Part shown: piece by piece, positions 1 through 7,917 of the stretch
Layout of the letters: each line of letters begins with the position of its first letter
How positions within the stretch are numbered: position 1 is the stretch's first letter
From: an uncultured Lachnospiraceae bacterium
GTDB lineage: Bacteria > Bacillota > Clostridia > Lachnospirales > Lachnospiraceae
Direction: 5' to 3'
NCBI GenBank assembly: GCA_910577165.1
Contig: CAJTLX010000032.1
Span: 1-37,930, forward strand
DNA: 37,930 bases
The notes under the pieces: generated by a model
Seen by the model: the letters and a program-made list of their open reading frames with translations, nothing else
Database searches by the model: none
Told to the model about the DNA's origin: nothing
Position numbers and translations under genes: made by a program

Positions 1-167
1 CTTCGGTCGAATGCGAATCAGCGCGGGTATAATATCTGTCGATATTATACCATATTCTCCGAACATGGTGCCTCCGGCGGATGCGCATGATTCGCAGAAG
101 AAATTATTCTTCCTTCGGTCGAATGCGAATCAGCGCGGGTATAATATCTGTCGATATTATACCATAT
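1..167. repeat. 55-bp direct repeat in two copies with internal hairpins
   Basis: Positions 1-55 and 113-167 are identical, giving a 112-bp period, and the first copy begins exactly at the window edge, so the array may continue to the left. Each copy ends in a perfect 10-bp inverted repeat (GGTATAATAT, 6-nt loop, ATATTATACC; 26-51 and 138-163). The spacer carries GCGCATGATTCGCA (about 83-96), which is complementary apart from one extra A to TGCGAATCAGCGC of the second copy, and between them lies a perfect GAAGAA-ATTA-TTCTTC hairpin. The unit can therefore fold into nested stem-loops. No ORF crosses it. It looks like an intergenic repeat family rather than a CRISPR, since the spacing unit is not spacer-like. 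Confidence 0.85.
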
Positions 168-195
168 GGAGCTGGTTGTTACGATAGATTTTGAG

Positions 196-213
196 TGACA
201 AAGAGGTTTGTCA
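196..213. other. Short perfect inverted repeat upstream of the zinc-ribbon gene
   Basis: TGACAAA, a four-base gagg spacer, and TTTGTCA form a perfect 7-bp inverted repeat about 80 bp before the small zinc-ribbon gene. It could be an operator or a transcript hairpin. No convincing promoter could be placed beside it. Confidence 0.35.
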
Positions 214-292
214 TGCCTTGTAAAGCTGCATCAATACTGAAAATATGGAGTTTTGCACATGACTAAGAGAATTCGAGAAAGGAGAGTAGACT

Positions 293-457
293 ATGCCTTA
301 TAGAGAAATAGCTGTTTGTCCACATTGTGGAAAGAAAGCCGTAGACCGCGATGAAATTGAGAAAAAATTCGGATATCGCAATATGGGTGATGGACGGGTT
401 ATTGTACAATCATGGTGTCGTGAATGTAGAATTGAAGAGCGGCGTGAGAATGGATAA
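293..457 (+). CDS. Small zinc-ribbon protein, 54 aa
   Basis: A 54-codon ORF starts at ATG 293 after a strong ribosome site (GAAAGGAGAG, about 7 nt before the start). The product has two cysteine pairs, CPHC near residue 9 and CREC near residue 42, the pattern of a small zinc-ribbon domain, followed by a charged tail (EERREN). Such proteins bind one zinc ion and are often nucleic-acid or protein adaptors, but the sequence does not tell the partner. It stands alone between the repeat region and the converging pseudouridine-synthase operon. The good ribosome site and the intact CxxC pairs are the reasons to believe it is real. Confidence 0.7.
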   Translation: MPYREIAVCPHCGKKAVDRDEIEKKFGYRNMGDGRVIVQSWCRECRIEERRENG

Positions 458-472
458 ATAATAAAGAAACAA

Positions 473-503
473 TAGCCTCCCTACCAATCTAGTAGGGCGG
501 CTA
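473..503 (-). terminator. Rho-independent terminator of the PadR operon
   Basis: Positions 473-484 pair with 492-503 (12 bp, one mismatch, 7-nt loop). Read leftward, the stem is followed by a T-rich run (ATTGTTTCTTTATTATTT), as expected for termination of the leftward operon ending at 528. Rightward it has no T run, so it is weaker for the zinc-ribbon gene. Confidence 0.75.
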
Positions 504-527
504 CTGTATCACTGTAGATTATCTTTC

Positions 528-1127
528 TTATAGGGAAAAAGGGGATGGAGTAAATTTCTGCACTTTGCCCACACCTAAATCCTCCGGCAATACCACATCC
601 CCCATACGTACCCGTTTTAAGTATACGCAGTAGCAGCCAATACTTTTTAGCAACCGTTTTACCTCGTGTTTTCGCCCCTGCGTAACCGTGATATAGCCGG
701 AGAATACAGGGGTATCCGGGCGGTTTTTTAAGATATGTTCTTTTTGTTTTCCCCTGATATAATCATAAATTTTTGTAAGCTTGCTCTCCTGCACAAGGGT
801 AAGTTTTGCTGGACGCACGGCAGTCTTCTCCTCTCCATTTAGCAATATTCCGGATTCCAATTTTCCCCTTTTTTCTTCAGTAAAATTTCCTATTGCCCAG
901 AAAAAATATTCTTTTTCCACCGCTCTGTCTGGGTGAGTCATATATTGATTGTACGCGCCATCATCCGTTAAGATCAGTAACCCTTCTGTGTCACAATCAA
1001 GGCGGCCTACGGGGCGCAGCCTGGTCATGTCAAGCGCGCCAAGATAGGTTAGGATCGTCGGGTGGGTCGCATCGCGCAGGGCAGTAATACAACCTGCAGG
1101 TTTATGAAAAATATAGTAATGATACAT
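528..1127 (-). CDS. RsuA/RluB/RluE-family rRNA pseudouridine synthase
   Basis: This 199-aa protein isomerises a uridine in rRNA to pseudouridine. The catalytic motif GRLDCDTEGLLILTDDG is present with the nucleophilic aspartate at residue 44. The C-terminal QGRKHEVKRLL motif and the KRVRMG segment are also typical of the RsuA/RluE branch. An N-terminal S4 RNA-binding domain is missing: the protein begins directly with the catalytic fold (MYHYYIFHKPAGC), as in the E. coli RluE group. The target nucleotide cannot be read from the sequence. The gene is the last of a leftward operon, 4 nt after the DUF2812 gene, with its GGAG ribosome site inside that gene's end, and is followed by a terminator. 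Confidence 0.9.
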   Translation of the reverse strand: MYHYYIFHKPAGCITALRDATHPTILTYLGALDMTRLRPVGRLDCDTEGLLILTDDGAYNQYMTHPDRAVEKEYFFWAIGNFTEEKRGKLESGILLNGEEKTAVRPAKLTLVQESKLTKIYDYIRGKQKEHILKNRPDTPVFSGYITVTQGRKHEVKRLLKSIGCYCVYLKRVRMGDVVLPEDLGVGKVQKFTPSPFSL

Positions 1128-1131
1128 AATC

Positions 1132-1716
1132 TTACTCCGTAAATTTTGTCTGCTTTGCCAACTTCATAATCTCTATCTGATGAAAAATCAAAAAGAATAA
1201 AAAGAGTGCGCTGAGGATCCCAACCCACCATACTCTCATGATAAGCGCGAAAACCCCCCAGAAGAGAAAACCAAAAAGCATTGGATATCGCAGTGTCTTG
1301 TAGTATTTTTGTTTATCTTCAAGAGTGGTGTGCAGTTCGAAGGGATTCCCGTCATTTTCCTTTTCCACAATTAGCAGTTCGCGGTTGAATGTCGTGGAAT
1401 TTGTCGCAATGCGGGCATCTTTTTCTGCCCATGGTCGCCAGACTGCCTTGCCAACGGAGCAGTTGAGATTGATATTTTTAAAAAATACATGGTATCCTAA
1501 ATCTTCTAAAAAATCCCAGTAGTCAGCAGCATTCTCCTTCGATTTCTGACCGATAAATTCCACGCAGTATAAATATTGTTTCGGCTTACATTCCTCGAAC
1601 TCATAGGACATTTTTCCCGTCCGTATCAGCCGCCATCCCTTTGCGGCCATACGGTTTAACCATCTCTCCTGAAATCCCATCAAACCGCCATAAAACCGAT
1701 AAAATTTTTTGCTCAT
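1132..1716 (-). CDS. DUF2812-domain membrane protein
   Basis: This 194-aa protein has the DUF2812 layout: an N-terminal soluble part with the conserved W-L-N-MAAKGW-L stretch (around residues 19-30), and two hydrophobic segments near the C-terminus (about residues 144-181) that should span the membrane. DUF2812 genes are regularly found directly after PadR-family regulators, and here the start codon overlaps the PadR stop (1713-1716), so the two are translationally coupled. The molecular role of the family is unknown; a membrane-stress or envelope function controlled by PadR is the usual guess. Confidence 0.85.
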   Translation of the reverse strand: MSKKFYRFYGGLMGFQERWLNRMAAKGWRLIRTGKMSYEFEECKPKQYLYCVEFIGQKSKENAADYWDFLEDLGYHVFFKNINLNCSVGKAVWRPWAEKDARIATNSTTFNRELLIVEKENDGNPFELHTTLEDKQKYYKTLRYPMLFGFLFWGVFALIMRVWWVGILSALFLFFLIFHQIEIMKLAKQTKFTE

Positions 1717-2039
1717 TTACTGTCACCCCCAATAATCTGCTCCGCCGTGTCGGTGAGTTGTTTTAATCTTGCAAGCTCTCTTTCTGCAATTTCCTTTCCC
1801 TGTGCGGTAATGAGATACTCTCTTTTTCGTCCCCCCGCCTCGCCGTAGGGGGCAATCCATCCCTTTTCCTGCAATGTGTTTAGCGCGCCGTACAATGTCC
1901 CCGCGCCAAGCAGGAGCCGCCCGCTTGTCTTTTCCTCAATAAACTGCATAATGCCGTAGCCATGCTTGGGCGAGCAGAGGGAAAGCAAGATATAAAATGT
2001 CACTTCGGTCAGTGCGCCGCCTTTTACGTTGTCCCGCAT
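1713..2039 (-). CDS. PadR-family transcriptional regulator
   Basis: This 108-aa winged-helix protein has the typical PadR sequence: LLSLCSPKHGYGIMQFIEEKTSGRL as the DNA-binding helices (written here in the family's order), then LGAGTLYGALNTLQEKGWI, the wing, and a C-terminal dimerisation helix. The length is normal for the short PadR subgroup. The start at 2039 is preceded by GGAGA 8 nt upstream. It opens the operon PadR/DUF2812/pseudouridine synthase. A perfect consensus promoter embedded in a 14-bp inverted repeat lies about 160 bp upstream, so autorepression is very likely. The inducing signal is unknown. Confidence 0.92.
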   Translation of the reverse strand: MRDNVKGGALTEVTFYILLSLCSPKHGYGIMQFIEEKTSGRLLLGAGTLYGALNTLQEKGWIAPYGEAGGRKREYLITAQGKEIAERELARLKQLTDTAEQIIGGDSK

Positions 2040-2173
2040 TTAGTGTTCTCCATTTTTGGTTCCGCATATGTCCTTCGCAGCACCAAAACCAGTGTTGAAA
2101 TTTCTATTCGTTTCACTCCTGGAAATTCCAACAGGTGCTGTCCAGACATATGCTGTTTTTTAATTCTATAGTT

Positions 2174-2223
2174 TATTACGGTTACTGTAATAATATTATA
2201 TCAGTAACCGTAATAGTTGTCAA
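2174..2223 (-). promoter_or_regulatory. PadR operon promoter with palindromic operator
   Basis: Leftward, TTGACA (2223-2218) and TATAAT (2200-2195) are separated by exactly 17 bp, a fully consensus sigma-A promoter. A 14-bp perfect inverted repeat (TATTACGGTTACTG at 2174-2187 and its complement at 2202-2215, 14-nt centre) covers the spacer and flanks the -10 box, so a bound dimer would block RNA polymerase. The likely binder is the PadR protein encoded downstream. The leader to the start codon is about 150 nt. Confidence 0.85.
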
Positions 2224-2246
2224 GAGAAAATGTCGGAAAGAAATAG

Positions 2247-2275
2247 TTGAAATCGCTTTTGTAAGATGCTATTAT
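2247..2275 (+). promoter_or_regulatory. Promoter of the first Uma2 gene
   Basis: TTGAAA (2247-2252) and TATTAT (2270-2275) lie 17 bp apart. Transcription would begin near 2282, 32 nt before the ATG at 2314. This supports that ATG over the in-frame TTG at 2281. Confidence 0.65.
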
Positions 2276-2313
2276 AAAAATTGGAAAATATCTTTTCAGG
2301 AAAGGGGAAGAGT

Positions 2314-2859
2314 ATGGTACTGTCAAAGGAATCACCATATACCATCGATGATATCTATGCCCTGCCGGATGGAGAACGGGCGGAGCTATTTGACGGTGAG
2401 ATTTATTCTATGGCACCACCCACAAGGAAGCATCAGCGAATTGTGGGGGAGGTTTTTGCCATGATCCGGGAGTATATTATAGAAAAAGGGGGAAAATGCG
2501 AAGTAAATATCGCTCCATTTGCAGTATTTCTCTATGGGGATAACAGAAATTATGTGGAACCGGATATCAGCGTAGTATGTGATCTAAATAAATTAAATGA
2601 CAAGGGATGTATGGGGGCACCGGACTGGATTATCGAGGTGGTTTCACCGGGAAGCCGCGCAATGGATTACTATAAAAAATTGTTTCAGTATCGCTCAGCG
2701 GGAGTGAGGGAATATTGGATTGTGGATGAGGGGCGGAATTTGGTGATAATCTATGATTTTGAAAATGATGATGCCGCCAATTATCTTTTCTCTGAGCATA
2801 TTCCTGTGCGAATTTATCCAGGCTTTTCTCTCTGTCTGTCAAATTTAATGGGAATATAA
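2314..2859 (+). CDS. Uma2 family putative endonuclease (DUF820)
   Basis: This 181-aa protein belongs to the Uma2 family, which has a PD-(D/E)XK nuclease fold. The key segments are EPDISVVCD (aspartate 84), DWIIEVVSPGS (glutamate 108) and the following DYYKK lysines (about 121-122), all intact. The conserved GVREYWIVD stretch follows. Family members are assumed to cut DNA but their biological role is not established. The start was chosen at ATG 2314 because of the AGGAAAGGGG ribosome site and the promoter position. A second, roughly half-identical copy lies at 32965-33528. The gene is followed 75 bp later by an acetyltransferase gene. Confidence 0.85.
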   Translation: MVLSKESPYTIDDIYALPDGERAELFDGEIYSMAPPTRKHQRIVGEVFAMIREYIIEKGGKCEVNIAPFAVFLYGDNRNYVEPDISVVCDLNKLNDKGCMGAPDWIIEVVSPGSRAMDYYKKLFQYRSAGVREYWIVDEGRNLVIIYDFENDDAANYLFSEHIPVRIYPGFSLCLSNLMGI

Positions 2860-2933
2860 AGAAAAACAAACAAAAGGATTTTTAAAATAAGCAGCAAAAT
2901 TAAAATAGAAAAAATAAAACTAGGAGAAAAATT

Positions 2934-3476
2934 ATGGAAGAAAAGAGAAATAATTTAAAGGAATTATACCCCACAAAAATCGCAGGGATCACGCTGCGCC
3001 CCGTGAGAGAGGGCGAGGAGGGGATGGTGTTGCATTTTATCCGGGGGATCGCGGAATATGAGAAAATGTCCGGCGATGTGGTTGCGACAGAGGAAGGGCT
3101 GCACCGTGCAATTTTTGAACAGTACGCCTGCAATGTATTATTTGTCGAGAGAGAGGGTGTGCCAGTCGGCTTTTGCCTGTACTTTCACACATTTTCGACT
3201 TTCTGCGGAAAAACGAATTTGTATCTTGAGGATCTCTTCCTTAATGAGGAAGTGAGGGGACAGGGCATCGGGCGCGAAGTATTCCATATTTTGATGGAGA
3301 TCGCACTTGCGGAGGGCTGTGAACGCTTTGAGTGGGCGTGCTTAAACTGGAATGCTCCTTCCATTGGATTTTACCGCAAAATGGGAGCTTCTCCAATGTC
3401 GGATTGGACAACCTGGAGGATGACGGCGGGAGAGATGCGGAAACAATTGCAGGCAGAAGGGAAGGAATTGGCATGA
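2934..3476 (+). CDS. GNAT N-acetyltransferase, diamine-acetyltransferase-like
   Basis: This 180-aa protein transfers an acetyl group from acetyl-CoA to an amine. The acetyl-CoA loop EEVRGQGIGREVF (motif A, around residues 103-115) is clear. The segments LYLEDLFLNEEVRG, LNWNAPSIGFYRKMGA and the final DWTTWRM resemble the spermidine/spermine or thialysine acetyltransferase branch of GNAT, so a polyamine or lysine-like substrate is a reasonable guess, not proven. AGGAGAAAAATT precedes the ATG. Its TGA overlaps the start of the glycosidase gene (ATGA at 3473-3476), so the two form an operon although their activities are not obviously linked. Confidence 0.88.
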   Translation: MEEKRNNLKELYPTKIAGITLRPVREGEEGMVLHFIRGIAEYEKMSGDVVATEEGLHRAIFEQYACNVLFVEREGVPVGFCLYFHTFSTFCGKTNLYLEDLFLNEEVRGQGIGREVFHILMEIALAEGCERFEWACLNWNAPSIGFYRKMGASPMSDWTTWRMTAGEMRKQLQAEGKELA

Positions 3477-6400
3477 AAAAATATGATTTGTCAGGGGAAT
3501 GGCTGCTTTGGCTGGATGAGGAAAAGAAAGGAAAATTTGAGGACGGATACCTCTCACATGACTTTAATGATACAATTATGCTTCCGGCAACCACCGCACA
3601 GGCGGGAAAAAGTCTGCACGGGGAAAATATGGCGCGGGAAACCGGATATTTGACGGAGCGTTATCCTTTTTGTGGATACGCATGGTATCAGCGTACTGTG
3701 CGCATAGAGGAGGAGGATGTCGGCGCACCGATCTATCTGTATCTGGAGCGCACGCGCATGGTGCGCGTCTGGATAAACGGCGAATTGGTCGGCAGCGGGG
3801 ACAGTATCTGCACGCCGCATCAATATGCCATTGGTGACGTGTTAAAGGGACAGGAAATTACAATTACCATATGCGTGGACAATACGAATTATCCGACAAA
3901 GGGCGGGCATATGACTTCGCCGGACACCCAGACAAACTGGAATGGGATTCTCGGCAAAATGGAACTGAAAGTTTTCGCGCCGGTGGATATTTTATCCGCC
4001 ACCACAGCATCCGATGCATCCACTGGAGAAATCAAAGTGGCATTAAAAACATTAAATACCTGGATGCTTCCGCAGGAGCGTGAAGTGTTGATAAGCGGCG
4101 AATATGTTTTTTTGCCGGAGGAAATTCTTCCCACATCAAGTATGCAGACCGCACCGCTCTATCTGGTGGAAAATTCGCACCGTCAGGTGATTACCATACC
4201 GCCGGGAACAAATATTCAGACCATTGTGGTAAAGGTAGCAAATATTACGCGCTTTAGCGAGTTCACTCCTTGTTTTGGACAACTTTATCTTCGCTGCGTG
4301 GAGCGCGAGGGCGACCTTTTAAGACCAGCCTTTGATCAGGCAAAAAAGGAAGTGCAGGGAAGGGTAGAAGAAAAACTTTTTTCTACAGAAGAAACAACAA
4401 GAAAGATGATGTCGGGTAAAGGGAGAAGAGGCGCAGGAGAAAATGCCAGAAATGTGGGAAATATCGCCGTTGATACCGTATTTGGATTTAGAGATTTTGT
4501 GGCAGGGAAACATCATTTTTATATTAACGGAGTGAAAACTTTCCTGCGCGGCAAACATGATGGCATGATTTTTCCGCAGACTGGTGCGGCACCGATGGAG
4601 ATAGAAGAATGGCTTAAAGTAATGCGTACCGCAAAGCGTTTTGGGATCAATCACTATCGTTTTCATACCTGCTGCCCGCCGGAGGCCGCCTTTTTTGCAG
4701 CGGATTTGCTTGGGATCTATATGGAGCCGGAACTGCCGTTTTGGGGGACGATCGCGGCACCTGGCGAGGAGGGGTACAATGGCAGGGAACAGGATTATCT
4801 GATTGCCGAGGGGTTCCGGCTGATGGAGGCATACGGCAGCCATCCATCCTTTGTGATGATGTCGCTGGGCAATGAACTCTGGGGCAGTAAGGCGCGGCTT
4901 GGCGAGATAATCGAGAAATTCCGCGCAGTGGATCAGAGGCATTTGTATACCTCCGGTTCCAATAATTTCCAATTTTATCCATCCGATCTCCCGGAGGAAG
5001 ATTTCTTTGTGGGTGTGCGTTTTGATAGGGATAAACTGATTCGTGGTTCCTATGCAATGTGCGATGCACCACAGGGCTTTGTGCAGACAGAAAAGCCAAA
5101 TACCGCGCATAATTACGATGTATTTTTTGATAGCGAGGAGGGGGAGAACTCCGAAAATAATTTTGCGCAAGCAAATTCAAAGGAATCCGCGGACGAAAAG
5201 GAAATTGAGATCCAGTACGGCACTGGCGTAAAAAAGGTGAAAGCTTCAGCGGCCAATACTTTTACCACAAATAAGCCGGTTATCTCCCACGAGATTGGTC
5301 AGTACTGCACCTACCCGGACTTTAAGGAGAGCAGCCGCTACACTGGCGTGTTGGCTGCCCGCAATTTAGAAGTATTTCGGGAGCGGCTAAATCAGGCGGG
5401 CATGGGGCAGCAGCAGGAAGAATTTTTCCGCAATTCCGGCGCGCTTGCCGCATTCTGTTACAAGCTTGAGCTTGAGGCGGCACACCGCTCAAATCTGCTT
5501 GCGGGGTACCAGCTTCTCGATCTCCAGGATTTTTCCGGGCAGGGAACAGCATTAGTCGGGGTACTCAACGCGAGGATGGAAGAAAAGGGGATTATTTCCA
5601 GTAGAGAGTGGAGAGGGTTCTGCGCACCGACCGTCGCGCTTGCTGTGCTGCCTCAATTTGTGTACGAGCAGGGGGATAACTTGCAGGGGGAACTTCTTAT
5701 CTCGCATTATGGTGCGCAGCCGCTTAGAGGAGCAGTATTAAATGTAATGATCACGGAAGCGGGAAAATCCGCGAAGAACAGAGCAGTAAAATTTTTATTC
5801 GATGCGGATTACCCGCAGAAAATACTTGCGAATGGCGTGCATACGGCGGGGGAATTCAATTTTGAATTTCCGGGAGAGGATGAATTTAAAGAATATTTGC
5901 TGACCCTGACACTCAGCTGGCAGGATGGGGGACTGATCAATCGAAATACCTATATTTTATACAGTTATCCAAAGAAAAATCGTTTGCAGGAATTGGTAAA
6001 AAATTTACAGGAAAACGGCGAGGGAATTTTGCTGTGCAAAGCTTCTCTCCTCTATGCGACAACTTCCGCTTCCGAGGCGGAAAGGCTGCTTAAACAGGGA
6101 CAGCGCGTGCTTTTCTTCCCGCAGAAAATAGAGAAAAGTGTGCCGGGGACATTCTGCACGGATTTCTGGTGCTATCCAATGTTTCGCGCCATCTCAGAAT
6201 CGGTAAGTCGCCCGCTGCCTATCGGAACTTTGGGATTAAATATCAGAAAAGATCACCCTGCACTGCGCTATTTTGGAAGTCATACCTATTCCACGCCGCA
6301 GTGGTACGATATCGTGACAGAAAGTGATGCCGCAGTGTTAGATGGAACCGCGCTGCATCCGATTGTGCAGACCATCGATAATTTCGAGCGCGATCATAAA

Positions 6401-6589
6401 TTGGGGACAATTTTTGAAGCTAAGTGTATGGGCGGAAATCTGCTGGTATGTACGGCGCGTCTTCCGCAAATTGCGGATAGTGTTGCGGCACAGAATCTCT
6501 ATGAAAGTTTGGTAAATTACGCGGATTCCGAAGAATTCGCGCCGCAGGAGGAACTGACCGAGGAGGAATTTGCAAAGATTTTTAAGTAG
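3473..6589 (+). CDS. Glycoside hydrolase family 2 protein (beta-galactosidase/glucuronidase type)
   Basis: The 1038-aa product is a large cytoplasmic glycosidase; there is no signal peptide. The N-terminal jelly-roll part carries the family-2 signatures YAWYQRTVRI, RVWINGELVG and the DTQTNWNGILG region; next come a beta-sandwich, the TIM barrel and long C-terminal domains. The general acid/base is glutamate 468 in LGNELWG and the probable nucleophile is glutamate 607 in SHEIGQYCTYPDF. The sugar specificity cannot be told. A 47-codon N-terminal extension is open upstream, but ATG 3473 is preferred: it overlaps the GNAT stop as ATGA, has AAGGGAAGGA before it, and the protein then begins with a normal family-2 start (YDLSGEWLL). 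Confidence 0.92.
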   Translation: MKKYDLSGEWLLWLDEEKKGKFEDGYLSHDFNDTIMLPATTAQAGKSLHGENMARETGYLTERYPFCGYAWYQRTVRIEEEDVGAPIYLYLERTRMVRVWINGELVGSGDSICTPHQYAIGDVLKGQEITITICVDNTNYPTKGGHMTSPDTQTNWNGILGKMELKVFAPVDILSATTASDASTGEIKVALKTLNTWMLPQEREVLISGEYVFLPEEILPTSSMQTAPLYLVENSHRQVITIPPGTNIQTIVVKVANITRFSEFTPCFGQLYLRCVEREGDLLRPAFDQAKKEVQGRVEEKLFSTEETTRKMMSGKGRRGAGENARNVGNIAVDTVFGFRDFVAGKHHFYINGVKTFLRGKHDGMIFPQTGAAPMEIEEWLKVMRTAKRFGINHYRFHTCCPPEAAFFAADLLGIYMEPELPFWGTIAAPGEEGYNGREQDYLIAEGFRLMEAYGSHPSFVMMSLGNELWGSKARLGEIIEKFRAVDQRHLYTSGSNNFQFYPSDLPEEDFFVGVRFDRDKLIRGSYAMCDAPQGFVQTEKPNTAHNYDVFFDSEEGENSENNFAQANSKESADEKEIEIQYGTGVKKVKASAANTFTTNKPVISHEIGQYCTYPDFKESSRYTGVLAARNLEVFRERLNQAGMGQQQEEFFRNSGALAAFCYKLELEAAHRSNLLAGYQLLDLQDFSGQGTALVGVLNARMEEKGIISSREWRGFCAPTVALAVLPQFVYEQGDNLQGELLISHYGAQPLRGAVLNVMITEAGKSAKNRAVKFLFDADYPQKILANGVHTAGEFNFEFPGEDEFKEYLLTLTLSWQDGGLINRNTYILYSYPKKNRLQELVKNLQENGEGILLCKASLLYATTSASEAERLLKQGQRVLFFPQKIEKSVPGTFCTDFWCYPMFRAISESVSRPLPIGTLGLNIRKDHPALRYFGSHTYSTPQWYDIVTESDAAVLDGTALHPIVQTIDNFERDHKLGTIFEAKCMGGNLLVCTARLPQIADSVAAQNLYESLVNYADSEEFAPQEELTEEEFAKIFK

Positions 6590-6599
6590 AGGAAAGGAA

Positions 6600-6637
6600 A
6601 CCCAAAAGGGGGACGGCTTGGCCGCTCCCTTTCGGGT
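6600..6637. terminator. Long GC-rich hairpin after the glycosidase gene
   Basis: ACCC-aaa-AGGG-gga-CGGC-ttg-GCCG-ct-CCCT-ttc-GGGT forms a long interrupted stem 10 bp after the glycosidase stop and before the converging DUF402 gene. It lacks a proper T run on either side, so it may act as a transcript-end hairpin rather than a textbook intrinsic terminator. Confidence 0.55.
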
Positions 6638-6682
6638 CTTAGAAAATAAAAATTACAGGGTTTTAAGTCTTGACATCTGCTT

Positions 6683-7168
6683 TTAAATATTTACACGCTC
6701 CTCAAATCTTGTGATCCATTCCGTATAGTCGGAAAAGTGTCCCGCATCAATATCGGCGAGAAGAGCGTCCATCGCGCGCAGCGCGTCGCAGAGAATATCC
6801 GCACTGATTAACCCGCTCTGCAGCGCGTCGGCGGCCTCGGCAGCGTCTAGGATATGTACGCGCCCCTCTGGGTCAATTATCACGTCGATCAAAAGGTCAA
6901 TAAAGGTAATTGCATTCTCCGTAAAAACTGTGCGGATGGTATCGCAGTACCAGTGGACAAAATGTCCGTCCGGGGCGAAGATCTTGCTGACCTTGATCCC
7001 CTTATCCATAAAATACGCAGAGATGCCGCCGCCAATATCTCTGCGCGGTTTTAGGGATTTCCAGCGAGTGACCATCCGGGTATCGCTCTCGAACAAAATA
7101 CAATCATCTTTTAGGGCGACGGTTTCAAGCGGGATAAAACGTTTGCGGTAAATTGTTTTTTCAGCCAT
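6683..7168 (-). CDS. DUF402 domain protein
   Basis: This 161-aa protein matches the DUF402 family (FAU-1/Ntdp-like fold). Characteristic segments are HWYCDTIRT, FIDLLIDVIIDPEGRVHILDAAEAADAL (two conserved acidic patches that in relatives bind metal and nucleotide), and the helical end. Relatives include nucleoside di/triphosphate phosphatases of Gram-positive bacteria, but this protein is shorter and its activity is uncertain. The start is supported by GGAGGTTCCC directly before ATG, and a promoter is visible 50-75 bp upstream. It converges with the glycosidase gene and diverges from the next gene. Confidence 0.85.
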   Translation of the reverse strand: MAEKTIYRKRFIPLETVALKDDCILFESDTRMVTRWKSLKPRRDIGGGISAYFMDKGIKVSKIFAPDGHFVHWYCDTIRTVFTENAITFIDLLIDVIIDPEGRVHILDAAEAADALQSGLISADILCDALRAMDALLADIDAGHFSDYTEWITRFEERVNI

Positions 7169-7215
7169 GGGAACCTCCGTTCTTTTGATTCTTGTGGATG
7201 ATGTCCGTTTGCGAC

Positions 7216-7244
7216 ATTATAGCATAAACAGAAAAAAAACACAA
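7216..7244 (-). promoter_or_regulatory. Promoter of the DUF402 gene
   Basis: Leftward TTGTGT (7244-7239) and TATAAT (7221-7216) are spaced by 17 bp. The transcript would start about 40 nt before the ATG at 7168. Confidence 0.6.
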
Positions 7245-7267
7245 CAAAAAATCTTTTGGAGGATGGG

Positions 7268-7906
7268 ATGGCAGAACAGGAATATTTTAAAAAAGCATTA
7301 GCGGACTTTGCCTTCGATGCGGCAGCGGGGGATGCCATTCGCCATTTAGCGGATCTGGGGCTGAGCGTCGCACAGATTGCAGAAAAACTTAATTATCCGG
7401 TGAAACAGGAAAAAATTGGAAAAGTGGTCTGGGAGCATTTTCTTAAAAACGGACGCATTCTAAGGGAGGAGCCGGGAAATGGAAAGTTAAGTGAAGAATA
7501 TACCTATGTGACTATCTATGATGCTTACGGCAAGAAAAGTTTTCAGCGGGTAAAACTTGCAGAATATGGCGGGGAGAAGATTGTTTTTAAGGAGATAATA
7601 TATGATCCCGCTCTCGGAAAATTTTCCGATTATCTCCTGCAAAAATGCAGGGAAAACGGGAAGGAAAACTCCTATTTTACCTGTACTTTTGCGCGGATCC
7701 GCCGCGAGGAACCCGAAACTTTCGCCGCTCTTATGGGGGCTTTGGAAGTGAGAGATCGGGAATACCTTTTGGGGCTGCCCTTTGAGGAGATCGTCTACCA
7801 TCAGCTTGACCGCCGTATAAGGGAGATTGCGGCGGTGCTTTATGGAACGAAGAAATACCATGGGGAGTGCTGGTTTCTAAAAAGCAAGGAGAAAGTAATT
7901 CTATAG
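7268..7906 (+). CDS. Conserved hypothetical protein, 212 aa, HTH-like N-terminus
   Basis: I do not recognise a named family. The ATG at 7268 is chosen because GGAGG lies 5 nt upstream; the open frame extends 4 codons further to a TTG inside that ribosome site. Residues about 13-55 (AIRHLADLGLSVAQIAEKLNYP and following) read like a helix-turn-helix with the LS-AQIAEKL recognition pattern. The rest is a mixed alpha/beta soluble domain with no cysteine clusters, membrane segments or catalytic motif. It diverges from the DUF402 gene and ends 11 bp from the converging WYL gene. A DNA-binding role is possible but unproven. Confidence 0.8.
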   Translation: MAEQEYFKKALADFAFDAAAGDAIRHLADLGLSVAQIAEKLNYPVKQEKIGKVVWEHFLKNGRILREEPGNGKLSEEYTYVTIYDAYGKKSFQRVKLAEYGGEKIVFKEIIYDPALGKFSDYLLQKCRENGKENSYFTCTFARIRREEPETFAALMGALEVRDREYLLGLPFEEIVYHQLDRRIREIAAVLYGTKKYHGECWFLKSKEKVIL

Positions 7907-7917
7907 CATAAGAAAGT

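Noticed and set aside
1..167. CRISPR array
   Set aside because: There are only two copies with a 57-bp non-unique spacer that itself folds with the repeat, and no cas genes are present.
3332..3472. N-terminal 47-codon extension of the glycosidase
   Set aside because: It lies entirely within the GNAT gene, and the ATG at 3473 has a ribosome site and ATGA overlap.
4319..5170. 283-aa open frame on the minus strand inside the glycosidase gene
   Set aside because: It lies wholly opposite the clear family-2 glycosidase frame, has no ribosome site and no recognisable domain.
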